Shown: positions 53,108 to 61,375 of the stretch, piece by piece | How the letters are laid out: every line of letters begins with the position of its first letter | Position numbering within the stretch: the first letter of the stretch is position 1 | DNA from: Ornithinicoccus sp045032955 | Lineage (GTDB): Bacteria > Actinomycetota > Actinomycetes > Actinomycetales > Dermatophilaceae | DNA: 64,000 nt | Direction of reading: 5' to 3' | Assembly: GCF_045032955.1 (NCBI RefSeq) | Contig: NZ_JBJFZU010000003.1 | Span: forward strand, 124,001-188,000 | Made by a program: the position numbers and the translations under genes | The notes under the pieces: model-generated | The model's input: the letters and a program-made list of their open reading frames with translations, nothing else | Database searches by the model: none | What the model was told of the DNA's origin: nothing

Positions 53108-53267
53108 TTCCCGTCGCCTTCGCGCTGATGGGTGACCCCGCAGGACGATCCGATCCTGGGGGACGATCTCGGGCGCCGCGACGAGCGCCCTGGAGGTAGG
53201 TCCGGTCACGCCGACAGGCGTCGAGGCGAGAACCCACCTCGACACCCCCTGAAGAGGTGAGCCATCC
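53108..53267 (+). other. Candidate structured 5' leader of the DEAD-box helicase mRNA
   Basis: Three hairpins can be drawn: 53136-53162 (CAGGA/TCCTG extended by CCCC/GGGG), 53171-53190 (GGGCGC/GCGCCC) and 53220-53243 (GTCGAGG/CCTCGAC). A clear AGAGGTG ribosome site follows. Helicase leaders can be autoregulatory or cold-responsive; that role is only a possibility here. Confidence 0.45.
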
Positions 53268-55529
53268 ATGGCCAGTACCCCCCGCGCCGGCACGTCCGGC
53301 ACCAAGAAGGCCCGTCACACCCCGGCCCAGAAGAAGGCCGCACGCGACGCCCGCGAGAAGCAGGCCCGTGCCCAGCTCAAGGGTGGCCGCGGCGCCACCA
53401 AGGAGCGGTGGCGCGACCGCGACGAGCGCGACCCGCGGGGTCGGGGAGAGCGCAGCGAGCGTCGTCGCACCGAGGAGGGCACCGCCCCCCGGCGCGACAC
53501 CCGTGACGACCGCGGTGGTTACCAGCGGGACGACCGTCGTCCGGCAGCGCGCGACGATCGCGGCGGCAGCCGTGGTGGTTACCAGCGTGATGACCGTCGC
53601 CCGGCCCGTGACGACCGCGGTGGCTATCAGCGTGATGACCGTCGCCCGGCCCGTGACGACCGTGGTGGTTACCAGCGTGATGACCGTCGTCCGGCGGCGC
53701 GTGACGATCGTGGTGGCAGCCGTGGCGGCTACCAGCGCGATGACCGTCGCCCGGCCCGTGACGACCGCGGTGGTTACCAGCGTGATGACCGTCGTCCGGC
53801 AGCGCGTGACGACCGTGGTGGCAGCCGTGGCGGCTACCAGCGCGACGACCGTCGCCCGGCCCGTGACGACCGCGGTGGTTACCAGCGCGAGGACCGTCGT
53901 CCCGCCCGCGACGACCGCGGGGGCTACCAGGAGCACACCATCCGGGCCCACCGCGAGGAGCGCGAGGGGCGCCCGCAGCGGGGCCGGCACGAGGGCCGCA
54001 GCTGGGACGAGGGACGTCGCCGTGACGACCGCTTCCGCGGCCGGGACGAGCGTGGCGGCGGCGACCAGTTCGTCGAGGCCGAGGCCGAGCGCGACGAGGC
54101 GGACGCGGCATACCAGGAGCGACGCTCCGTGACGAAGGCGGAGAACATGACAGCGAGCGTCGAGGCGGACAACGGCTTCACCCCGATGGGGCTGCGGGAG
54201 GAGCTCGTCACCGCGCTGGCCAGGATCGGTATCACCACGCCCTTCCCGATCCAGTCGGCCACCATCCCGGACGCGATGGCCGGGCGGGACCTGCTGGGCC
54301 GCGGCCAGACCGGTTCCGGCAAGACGATGGCCTTCGGGCTGCCGATGCTGCACCGGCTCGCCGGTCGCCCCCGTGCGGTCCCGCACCGGCCGCGTGCGGT
54401 CATCCTCACCCCGACCCGTGAGCTCGCGATGCAGATCGTGGACGCCCTCGCCCCGCTGATGCGCGCCGTCGACCGGCGCTTCGTGCTGGTGGCCGGCGGG
54501 ATGTCCTACACCCCCCAGCTCAAGGCGCTGGAGCGGGGCGTCGACGTGCTCGTCGCCACCCCCGGACGGCTGATCGACCTGATCGAGCGCGACGCAGCCG
54601 ACCTCTCCGAGGTCGAGGTGATGGTGCTGGACGAGGCCGACCACATGGCTGAGATGGGCTTCGTCGAGGCGATCCGGCAGATCCTGGACCGCACTCCGAG
54701 CGACGGGCAGCGGCTGCTGTTCTCGGCGACCCTGGACCACGGCGTGGACCAGGTGGCCAAGGCCTACCTGACGGACCCGGTCACCCACTCCACCAACGAC
54801 GCCCGGGCCAGCGTCACCACGATGGCCCACCACCTGTTCCTGGTGCACCCGCACCACAAGAAGCCGATCACCGCGGCCATCGCGAACCGCACCGGACGCA
54901 CGGTCGTCTTCTGCCGCACCAAGCTCGGCGCCGACCGCGTCGCCATGCAGCTGCGGGAGTCCGGCGTCTTCGCGGCCGCGCTGCACGGCGGCCTGAACCA
55001 GGCCCAGCGGACCCGGGTCCTGGACGCCTTCAAGGGCGGCAGCCTGCCGGTCCTCGTCGCCACCGACGTCGCCGCCCGCGGCATCCACGTGGACGACGTC
55101 TCCCTGGTGCTGCAGGCCGACCCGCCGGCCGACCACAAGGACTACCTGCACCGCTCCGGTCGCACCGCCCGCGCCGGCGAGGACGGCGTGGTGGTGACCC
55201 TGGCGCTGCCGCACCAGAAGCGTCAGGTCTCCCGGATGCTGGACGCGGCCGGCGTGGAGGCGGCGCCGATGACGGTGGCCCCCGAGGACCACACGGTCAT
55301 CGAGACCGCCGGTGGCTCGGTGCCCACCGCCGAGCCCGTCCCGCAGAGCCGTCTGGACGAGGTCATGCGGCCCAAGCGTCCGACCGGGCGCCGGGGCCCC
55401 GCCGCCCGCGGCGGTGGCCGCGGACCGCGGCACGGCGGGTCCCGCCAGGCCGGTCAGGGAGCGCGGCACGGCGGCCCGCGTCGTGAGCGCTCCAGCGACG
55501 GACGACCGGACTGGCGCCCGCGCGACTGA
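53268..55529 (+). CDS. DEAD-box RNA helicase with a long repeat-rich N-terminal arm
   Basis: 753 residues. Residues 1-80 are Lys/Arg-rich. Residues 80-221 are a tandem repeat of DDRGGYQRDDRRPAR-like units with some DDRGGSRGGYQ inserts: an RGG-like, low-complexity RNA-binding arm. The helicase core starts near 300: PFPIQSATIPDA (Q), GQTGSGKT (about 345), PTRELAMQI, VLDEADHMAEMGF (about 452), SATLD, VVFCRTKLGADRVA, LVATDVAARGIHVDD and HRSGRTARAG. The last 60 residues are Arg/Gly-rich again. It probably acts in ribosome assembly or cold-stress RNA unwinding and may phase-separate (inference). Confidence 0.93.
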   Translation: MASTPRAGTSGTKKARHTPAQKKAARDAREKQARAQLKGGRGATKERWRDRDERDPRGRGERSERRRTEEGTAPRRDTRDDRGGYQRDDRRPAARDDRGGSRGGYQRDDRRPARDDRGGYQRDDRRPARDDRGGYQRDDRRPAARDDRGGSRGGYQRDDRRPARDDRGGYQRDDRRPAARDDRGGSRGGYQRDDRRPARDDRGGYQREDRRPARDDRGGYQEHTIRAHREEREGRPQRGRHEGRSWDEGRRRDDRFRGRDERGGGDQFVEAEAERDEADAAYQERRSVTKAENMTASVEADNGFTPMGLREELVTALARIGITTPFPIQSATIPDAMAGRDLLGRGQTGSGKTMAFGLPMLHRLAGRPRAVPHRPRAVILTPTRELAMQIVDALAPLMRAVDRRFVLVAGGMSYTPQLKALERGVDVLVATPGRLIDLIERDAADLSEVEVMVLDEADHMAEMGFVEAIRQILDRTPSDGQRLLFSATLDHGVDQVAKAYLTDPVTHSTNDARASVTTMAHHLFLVHPHHKKPITAAIANRTGRTVVFCRTKLGADRVAMQLRESGVFAAALHGGLNQAQRTRVLDAFKGGSLPVLVATDVAARGIHVDDVSLVLQADPPADHKDYLHRSGRTARAGEDGVVVTLALPHQKRQVSRMLDAAGVEAAPMTVAPEDHTVIETAGGSVPTAEPVPQSRLDEVMRPKRPTGRRGPAARGGGRGPRHGGSRQAGQGARHGGPRRERSSDGRPDWRPRD
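53505..53930 (+). repeat. In-frame tandem repeat in the helicase gene
   Basis: About nine imperfect copies of a 45-60 base unit encoding DDRGGYQRDDRRPA(A)R, several with a 12-base GGSRGG-type insert. The DNA units are nearly identical and keep the frame, so copy number could vary by slippage or recombination without breaking the gene. Confidence 0.85.
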
Positions 55530-55543
55530 GGCGCCTGACGCCC

Positions 55544-55549
55544 TACCAT
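55544..55549 (+). promoter_or_regulatory. -10 element for the leaderless FAD oxidoreductase gene
   Basis: TACCAT, 7 bases before the ATG at 55557. Confidence 0.6.
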
Positions 55550-55556
55550 CGACCCC

Positions 55557-57113
55557 ATGACTTCCAGCCACGACGTCGTGGTGGTCGGTGGTGGCCACAA
55601 CGGCCTCACCGCGGCCGCCTACCTGGCCTCGGCGGGACGCTCCGTGCTCCTGCTGGAGCGGTCCCCCGAGCTGGGGGGAGCCACCGTCTCGGCCGAGGCG
55701 TTCCCGGGGACGGGGGCCCGGCTGTCCCGGTACTCCTACCTGGTCAGCCTGCTCCCGCGCCGGATCGTGGACGACCTCGGGCTGTCCCTGCGGCTGGCCC
55801 GGCGGCGCTACTCCTCCTACACCCCGGTGCCCGGCGAGGACGTCGGTCTGCTCATCGACAACGGGGACGAGCAGGCCACCCGCGCGTCCTTCGCCGCCGT
55901 CGGCGCGGCCGCGGACGCCGCGCGCTGGGGACAGTTCTACGACCGGGTCGGTGAGCTGGCCCGCACCGTCTGGCCGACGGTCACCGAGCCGCTGATGCGG
56001 CGCCGGGAGATGGCGGACCGGATCGGTGACCCGGCCCTGGTGCGGGACTTCCTGGACCGGCCGCTGGGCGAGGTCGTCGAGGCCAGCCTGGCGCACGACC
56101 TGGTCCGTGGCGTCGTCCTGACCGACTCGCTGATCAGCACCTACGCGGACGCGCACTCGGCCCACCTGCGGCACAACATCTGCTTCCTGTACCACGTCAT
56201 CGGGGGCGGCACCGGGGACTGGGACGTGCCCATCGGCGGCATGGGTCAGGTGTCCGACCAGCTGGCGCAGGTGGCCCGGCGGGCCGGTGCCGAGCTGCGC
56301 ACCGGCGCCCGGGTCACCGCCGTCGAGGAGGGGGCGCTCACCTGGGTCGACGCCGAGGGCGCGGAGCACCGGGCGAGTGCCGGGCACGTGCTGTGGGCGG
56401 CCGCGCCCGCGGTCCTGGACGGGCTCGCCGGAGGGGCCGCGGGGGAGCGGGTGGAGGGCTCGCAGGTGAAGGTCAACATGCTGCTCTCCCGGCTGCCCCG
56501 GCTGCGCGAGACATCGGTGGCGCCGGAGGCCGCCTTCGGTGGCACCTTCCACATCAACGAGACCTACACCCAGCTGCACGAGGCGTACACCGCGGCCGGG
56601 CGGGGGGAGGTCCCCGCCCCGATGCCCGCGGAGATCTACTGCCACTCGCTGACCGACCCGAGCATCCTGGCGCCGCGGCTGCGGGACTCCGGTGCGCACA
56701 CCCTGACCGTCTTCACCCTGCAGACCCCGGACCGGCTGCTCGACGGCGACGCCGACCTTCACGACGAGGCGCGGGCCCGCCTCGAGCGCGCGGTGCTGGA
56801 CTCCCTGTCCTCGGTGCTGGCCGAACCGGTGGAAGACGTCCTCCTGCGCGACCCGCAGGGCCGTCCGTGCGTGGAGACCCGGACCACCCGGGACCTGCAG
56901 GACAGCCTGGCCATGCCCGGCGGCAACATCTTCCACGCACCGCTGGACTGGCCCTGGGCACCCGACGACGCGCCGCTGGACACCCCCGCCCGGCGGTGGG
57001 GCGTGGACACGGCATACCCCTCGGTGCTGCTCGCCGGGGCGGGTTCCCGGCGTGGCGGCGGGGTCAGCGGGCTGGGCGGCTACCACGCCGCCCGCGCCGT
57101 GCTCGAGAGCTGA
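55557..57113 (+). CDS. Phytoene-desaturase-like NAD(P)/FAD oxidoreductase
   Basis: 518 residues. The FAD motif is VVVGGGHNGLTAAAYLA at 7-23, with LLLERSPELGG. The C-terminal flavin block reads LLAGAGSRRGGGVSGLGGYHAA. The family is the carotenoid-desaturase/PYROXD2-like group. No crt genes are nearby, so it is not clearly a carotenoid enzyme; the substrate is unknown. A hydrophobic mid region (HNICFLYHVIGGGTGDWDVP) is typical of the PYROXD2 branch. The ATG at 55557 is fixed by TACCAT. It is convergent with aroQ, with only 3 bases between stops. Confidence 0.85.
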   Translation: MTSSHDVVVVGGGHNGLTAAAYLASAGRSVLLLERSPELGGATVSAEAFPGTGARLSRYSYLVSLLPRRIVDDLGLSLRLARRRYSSYTPVPGEDVGLLIDNGDEQATRASFAAVGAAADAARWGQFYDRVGELARTVWPTVTEPLMRRREMADRIGDPALVRDFLDRPLGEVVEASLAHDLVRGVVLTDSLISTYADAHSAHLRHNICFLYHVIGGGTGDWDVPIGGMGQVSDQLAQVARRAGAELRTGARVTAVEEGALTWVDAEGAEHRASAGHVLWAAAPAVLDGLAGGAAGERVEGSQVKVNMLLSRLPRLRETSVAPEAAFGGTFHINETYTQLHEAYTAAGRGEVPAPMPAEIYCHSLTDPSILAPRLRDSGAHTLTVFTLQTPDRLLDGDADLHDEARARLERAVLDSLSSVLAEPVEDVLLRDPQGRPCVETRTTRDLQDSLAMPGGNIFHAPLDWPWAPDDAPLDTPARRWGVDTAYPSVLLAGAGSRRGGGVSGLGGYHAARAVLES

Positions 57114-57116
57114 GCC

Positions 57117-57557
57117 TCAGCCCCGACGGGCCAGGTGCTCGACCGCCCAGCCGTAGCCGTGTATCCCGGCGCCGGCGATCACCGTCTCCGCGACCGGCGA
57201 CAGGTAGGAGGTGTGCCGGAACGCCTCCCGGGCGTGCGGGTTGGACAGGTGCACCTCGACCACGGGCAGCCCGCAGGCCTTGACCGCGTCCAGCAGCGCC
57301 ACCGAGGTATGCGTGTACGCGGCCGCGTTCAGCACCACGCCGAGGACGTCCCCGGCGGCCCGTGCCTCGTGCAGCGCGTCGATCAGCGCACCCTCGTGGT
57401 TGCTCTGCAGGCAGGTGACCTCCAGCCCGTGCTCGGCGGCCCGCTCGGCGCACAACGCCTCCACGTCGGCCAGCGTGGCGGTGCCGTAGATCTCCGGCTC
57501 GCGGGTGCCGAGCAGGTTCAGGTTGGGTCCGTTGAGGACGAGGACGCGCCGCGGCAT
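57117..57557 (-). CDS. aroQ: 3-dehydroquinate dehydratase, type II
   Basis: Third step of the shikimate pathway. 146 residues. NGPNLNLLGTREPEIYG carries the flexible-lid Arg and the Tyr. SNHEGALIDALHEA, LNAAAYTHTSVALLDA and VVEVHLSNPHAREAFRHTS are the remaining family blocks, including the catalytic His. It forms a dodecamer in this family. The ATG at 57557 has only a weak GAACGT hexamer 7 bases upstream, perhaps a leaderless promoter. The partner DAHP synthase is 24 kb upstream. Confidence 0.95.
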   Translation of the reverse strand: MPRRVLVLNGPNLNLLGTREPEIYGTATLADVEALCAERAAEHGLEVTCLQSNHEGALIDALHEARAAGDVLGVVLNAAAYTHTSVALLDAVKACGLPVVEVHLSNPHAREAFRHTSYLSPVAETVIAGAGIHGYGWAVEHLARRG

Positions 57558-57598
57558 GGCGCCTACGTTCTCACACCCCCTCCCGGTCCCGCTCTGGC

Positions 57599-57604
57599 TA
57601 GGGT
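57599..57604 (+). promoter_or_regulatory. -10 element for the leaderless DUF429 gene
   Basis: TAGGGT, 6 bases before the ATG at 57611. Confidence 0.55.
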
Positions 57605-57610
57605 GGCGTC

Positions 57611-58441
57611 ATGGGTATGACGCAGTGGTGGCAGCGGGCGACCGGTCGGGGCCGGGCCGAGGGCTCCCCGGTGGCCCGCCCGGCGGCCACCCGGCGCGAG
57701 GACCCGCCGGTGACCTGGCCGACCGAGCGCCCCGGCGCCCGACCGGAGATCGACCCGGACCTACCGGTGCTTGGCGTCGACGGGTGCCGGGCCGGCTGGG
57801 TCGGGGCCGTGCTCGACCCCGGGGGTCACGGCACCCCCCAGCTCATCGTCGCCGCCACCCTCGCCGAGGTGGTCCGGCAGGCGGGTCCGGTGGCGGTGAC
57901 CGCCATCGACATCCCCATCGGTCTGCCCGACGACACCCGCCGCGAGGCGGACGTGCAGACCCGTCGTTTCGTCGGCGGCGCCAAGGCGTCCTCGGTCTTC
58001 ACCACACCGGTGCGGGCGGCCCTCTACGCCGGCTCCTACAGCGAGGCCAACACGATCAACCGTGACCGCCTCGGTGCCGGGTTGTCCCAGCAGGCGTACG
58101 GGTTGCGGCGCAGCATCCAGGACGTCGACGCCTGGCTGCGGCAGGACCTGCCCTGCGTGGTGGTCGAGGCGCACCCGGAGGCCAGCTTCGCGATGATGAC
58201 CGGGGCGGCGCTGATCTCCCGCAAACGCTCCGGGGAGGGTGTCCAGGAGCGGCGGGACGCGTTGTCCTCGGTCGGCATCGCGCTGCCCTCGGCCACCCTG
58301 CAGGGCGTGGGCCGGGACGACACGGTGGACGCCTGCGCCGTGGCCTGGACCGCGCACCGGGTCAAGACCGGCCACAGCCGCACCTTCCCGGACGAGCCCG
58401 AGGTCTTCAGCGACGGCATACCCGCCGCGATCCACGTCTGA
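57611..58441 (+). CDS. DUF429 protein (predicted RNase H-like fold)
   Basis: 276 residues. After a basic, proline-rich N-terminal tail of about 50 residues the DUF429 core begins: LGVDGCRAGWVGAVL, then TAIDIPIGLPDD, FTTPVRAALYAGSY, a conserved Glu in VEAHPEASFA, and DDTVDACAVAWTAHR near the C-terminus. The acidic residues fit an RNase H-like nuclease fold, which is a published prediction for DUF429; activity is unproven. It is leaderless. Aldehyde dehydrogenase starts 35 bases after it and may be co-transcribed. Confidence 0.82.
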   Translation: MGMTQWWQRATGRGRAEGSPVARPAATRREDPPVTWPTERPGARPEIDPDLPVLGVDGCRAGWVGAVLDPGGHGTPQLIVAATLAEVVRQAGPVAVTAIDIPIGLPDDTRREADVQTRRFVGGAKASSVFTTPVRAALYAGSYSEANTINRDRLGAGLSQQAYGLRRSIQDVDAWLRQDLPCVVVEAHPEASFAMMTGAALISRKRSGEGVQERRDALSSVGIALPSATLQGVGRDDTVDACAVAWTAHRVKTGHSRTFPDEPEVFSDGIPAAIHV

Positions 58442-58476
58442 CCACCCACTCACCACCCCACCAGGAGCCCCGTCCG

Positions 58477-59961
58477 ATGAGCAGCACCTTCCCCACCTTC
58501 GAGGCCGACACCCCCCGCAGCTACCGGATGCTGATCGGGGGCAGCTGGGTCGACGCCGCCGACGGGCAGCGGATCGACGTGATCACCCCGATCGACCGGC
58601 ACCGGGTGATCGCCACGATCCCGCGGGCCGGGGAGGTGGACGCCGACCGGGCCGTCGCGGCCGCACGGGCCGCGCAGCCGGGGTGGGCGGCGCTGCCCTT
58701 CACCGAGCGTCAGCGGGCGCTGCTGCGGATCGCCGACGACCTGGAGGCCGTGGTCGAGGACCTGGCCGCGCTGACGGCGCTGGACACCGGAAACGCGATC
58801 CGCACCCAGGCCCGCCCCGAGGCGGGTCTGCTGGTCGGTGCCTTCCGCTACTTCGCGGGTCTCGCCGGGGAGCTCAAGGGGGTGACGCTGCCGACCGGCA
58901 GCGACGCGCTGTCCCTGACCCGCCGGCTCCCGCTGGGCGTGGTCGCCGGGATCCTGCCGTGGAACAGCCCGCTGATGATCGCGGCCTTCAAGCTGCCGGC
59001 CGCCCTGGTCTCGGGCAACGCGATGGTGCTCAAGGCCGCCGAGGACGCCCCCACGACGGTGCTCGAGCTGGCCGAGATCTGCGCCCGTCACCTGCCCGAG
59101 GGCGTGCTCAACGTGGTCACCGGCTACGGGCCCGAGATCGGCGAGGCGCTGGTCGACCACCCCGGCGTGGACAAGGTCTCGTTCACCGGCTCCACCGCGA
59201 CCGGCTCCGGGGTGGCGTCCCGGGCCGGCGGCCGGCTCGCGCACGTGAGCCTGGAGCTGGGCGGCAAGAGTCCGTGCATCGTGCTCCCGGACGCCGACGA
59301 CGAGGACACGGTCGAGCAGGTGATGCTGGCCACCCGCTTCGCCCGGCAGGGCCAGAGCTGCACCTCCGGGTCGCGCCTCTTCCTGCACGAGGACATCCAC
59401 GACAGCTTCCTGGAGAAGGTGGTGGCCCGGGCCGCGCAGATGCGCGTCGGCGACCCCCGGGAGGAGAGCACCGACATCGGCTGCATCATCAACGCCCGGC
59501 AGTGGGACCGGGTGCAGGGCTACATCGACGACGGGCTGGCCAACGAGGGTGTCGAGGTCGCCTACGACGGCCGCCCCGCGCTGCAGGTGGGGGAGCCCGG
59601 TTTCTACCACGCGCCGATGATCCTCACCCAGGTCCGCAACGACTGGCGGATCGCCCGGGAGGAGATCTTCGGCCCGGTCCTCTCGGTGCTCCGCTGGCGG
59701 ACCGAGGACGAGGTGGTGGCGATGGCCAACGACAGCCACTACGGCCTCGCCGCCTTCGTCTTCGGCCGGGACATCGGGATGGCGCTGCGGACCGCGCAGC
59801 GGGTGCAGTCCGGCTGGGTGCAGGTCAACCAGGGCGGCGGGCAGCAGGTCGGGCAGTCCTACGGCGGGATGAAGGCCAGCGGCCAGGGCCGCGAGTTCTC
59901 GTTGGAGGGGATGCTCGAGGGCTTCACCCAGATCCAGCAGATCAACGTGCGGCTCTCCTGA
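58477..59961 (+). CDS. NAD(P)+-dependent aldehyde dehydrogenase
   Basis: Oxidises an aldehyde to an acid. 494 residues, standard length. Catalytic Cys295 is in GQSCTSGSR, the general base Glu260 in LELGGKSP, and the oxyanion Asn in LPWNSPL near residue 162. The cofactor stretch FTGSTATG is present. The end, NQGGGQQVGQSYGGMKASGQGRE, resembles betaine/4-aminobutyraldehyde dehydrogenases, but the substrate is not clear. AGGAG precedes the ATG. The cellobiose operon promoter starts 33 bases after its stop. Confidence 0.92.
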   Translation: MSSTFPTFEADTPRSYRMLIGGSWVDAADGQRIDVITPIDRHRVIATIPRAGEVDADRAVAAARAAQPGWAALPFTERQRALLRIADDLEAVVEDLAALTALDTGNAIRTQARPEAGLLVGAFRYFAGLAGELKGVTLPTGSDALSLTRRLPLGVVAGILPWNSPLMIAAFKLPAALVSGNAMVLKAAEDAPTTVLELAEICARHLPEGVLNVVTGYGPEIGEALVDHPGVDKVSFTGSTATGSGVASRAGGRLAHVSLELGGKSPCIVLPDADDEDTVEQVMLATRFARQGQSCTSGSRLFLHEDIHDSFLEKVVARAAQMRVGDPREESTDIGCIINARQWDRVQGYIDDGLANEGVEVAYDGRPALQVGEPGFYHAPMILTQVRNDWRIAREEIFGPVLSVLRWRTEDEVVAMANDSHYGLAAFVFGRDIGMALRTAQRVQSGWVQVNQGGGQQVGQSYGGMKASGQGREFSLEGMLEGFTQIQQINVRLS

Positions 59962-59994
59962 GCAGGCCGCCCGGAGGCTGACCGGCAGGGGGCG

Positions 59995-60024
59995 TTGACA
60001 CCTCCGCCATGTCCGTGCCATTGT
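59995..60024 (+). promoter_or_regulatory. Promoter of the cebEFG-bglC operon
   Basis: TTGACA (59995-60000) and CATTGT (60019-60024) with an 18-base spacer. The -10 is directly followed by the operator palindrome. Confidence 0.65.
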
Positions 60025-60025
60025 T

Positions 60026-60041
60026 GTGAGAGCGCTCTCAC
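60026..60041. promoter_or_regulatory. LacI-family (CebR-like) operator
   Basis: GTGAGAGCGCTCTCAC is a perfect palindrome with the GCGC/AGCGCT centre of LacI-family sites. It differs from the Streptomyces CebR box TGGGAGCGCTCCCA only at two symmetric positions. It covers the expected transcription start. Confidence 0.8.
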
Positions 60042-60077
60042 GACTGTCGTACAGGGCGTACCGACAAAGGAGTTGGC

Positions 60078-61373
60078 ATGCAGATCAGGCGACGCACGAC
60101 GCTCCTCGCCGCCACCGTCACCAGCGCGCTGGTGCTCGGTGCGTGCGGTGGGGGCGAGGACGAGGACGAGGACGGGGCCGGCAGCAGCGATGGCGAGGGT
60201 GGTGACATCACCCTCTCGGTGGCGACCTTCAACGAGTTCGGCTACGAGGAGCTGCTCCCCGAGTACGAGGAGCTCAACCCCGGCATCACCGTCCAGCACG
60301 TCAAGGCGGACACCGCCGACAACGCCCGCGCGGCGCTGCGCAACAGCCTGGGCGCGGACTCGGGGGCCTCCGACATCGAGGCCGTCGAGGTCGACTGGGT
60401 CACCGAGTTCCGCCAGTACCCGGACAAGTTCGTCGACCTCACCTCCGAGGAGGTCGAGGGCCGCTGGCTGCCCTGGAAGACCGAGGCGGTGACCCTGGAG
60501 GACGGCATGCTGCTCGGTTACGGCACCGACATGGGCCCGCAGGCCGTCTGCTACCGGGCCGACCTCTTCGAGCAGGCCGGCCTGCCGACCGACCGGGACG
60601 AGGTGGCCGCGCTGCTCGAAGGCGGCTGGGACACCTACTTCGAGGTGGGTGCCGACTTCGTGGCGGCCACCGACATCCCCTGGTACGACTCTGCCGGTGC
60701 CCTCTGGCAGGGGATGATCAACCAGGTCGAGCAGCCCTACGAGACCCCCGAGGGCGAGATCGTCGCCCTGGACAACCCGCAGATCCGTGAGCTCTACGAC
60801 CAGGTGCTCACCGCCTCCGTCGACCAGGGGCTGTCCGCCGGCCTGGGGCAGTGGAGCGCCGACTGGAACGCCGCCTTCCAGGGCGACGAGTTCGCCACCA
60901 TGCTCTGCCCGCCCTGGATGCTCGGCATCATCGAGGGCAACGCCGCCGACGTCGACGGCTGGGACGTGGCTCCGGTCTTCCCCGGCGGCGGCGGCAACTG
61001 GGGCGGCGCCTACCTGACCGTGCCCGCCCAGGGCGAGCACGTGGAGGAGGCCAAGGCCCTGGCCGCCTGGCTCACCGCGCCGGAGCAGCAGATCAAGGCG
61101 TTCGAGTCCAAGGGCACCTTCCCCAGCCAGGCGGAGGCGCTCGAGTCCGAGGAGCTGGCCGCGTCGAGCAACGCCTTCTTCAACGAGGCCCCCACCGGCA
61201 CGATCTTCGCCGGCCAGGCCGACGCGGTCACCGTCACCCCGTTCAAGGGCCCGCGGTACTTCGAGATCAACACGGCCATGGCGGACGCCATCAGCCGGGT
61301 CGACGTGGACCAGACCGACGACGCCGACAGCAGCTGGGACAAGTTCGTGGCCGCCGTGGGCGAGCTGCGCTGA
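60078..61373 (+). CDS. cebE: Sugar ABC transporter substrate-binding lipoprotein (CebE-like)
   Basis: 431 residues. The lipoprotein signal has VLGAC (C23 as lipidated residue), followed by an acidic, Gly/Ser-rich linker (EDEDEDGAGSS). The family 1 solute-binding fold then includes TLSVATFNEFG, a W-rich ligand region and CPPWMLGIIEG. Its order with two permeases, a GH1 gene and a CebR-like operator points to cellobiose/cello-oligosaccharide uptake (inference). The ATG follows AAAGGAG. The ATPase (MsiK-type in relatives) is not here and is probably encoded elsewhere. Confidence 0.9.
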   Translation: MQIRRRTTLLAATVTSALVLGACGGGEDEDEDGAGSSDGEGGDITLSVATFNEFGYEELLPEYEELNPGITVQHVKADTADNARAALRNSLGADSGASDIEAVEVDWVTEFRQYPDKFVDLTSEEVEGRWLPWKTEAVTLEDGMLLGYGTDMGPQAVCYRADLFEQAGLPTDRDEVAALLEGGWDTYFEVGADFVAATDIPWYDSAGALWQGMINQVEQPYETPEGEIVALDNPQIRELYDQVLTASVDQGLSAGLGQWSADWNAAFQGDEFATMLCPPWMLGIIEGNAADVDGWDVAPVFPGGGGNWGGAYLTVPAQGEHVEEAKALAAWLTAPEQQIKAFESKGTFPSQAEALESEELAASSNAFFNEAPTGTIFAGQADAVTVTPFKGPRYFEINTAMADAISRVDVDQTDDADSSWDKFVAAVGELR

Positions 61374-61375
61374 GC

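Noticed and set aside
53505..53930. A CRISPR array
   Set aside because: The repeats are adjacent, in frame and protein-coding, with no unique spacers.
52764..57086. A 1440-codon open frame on the minus strand opposite parE, the helicase and the FAD oxidoreductase
   Set aside because: It is antisense to three well-supported genes, its composition is Arg/Gly/His/Val-rich shadow sequence, and it has no recognisable domain. Long antisense frames are expected at this GC content.
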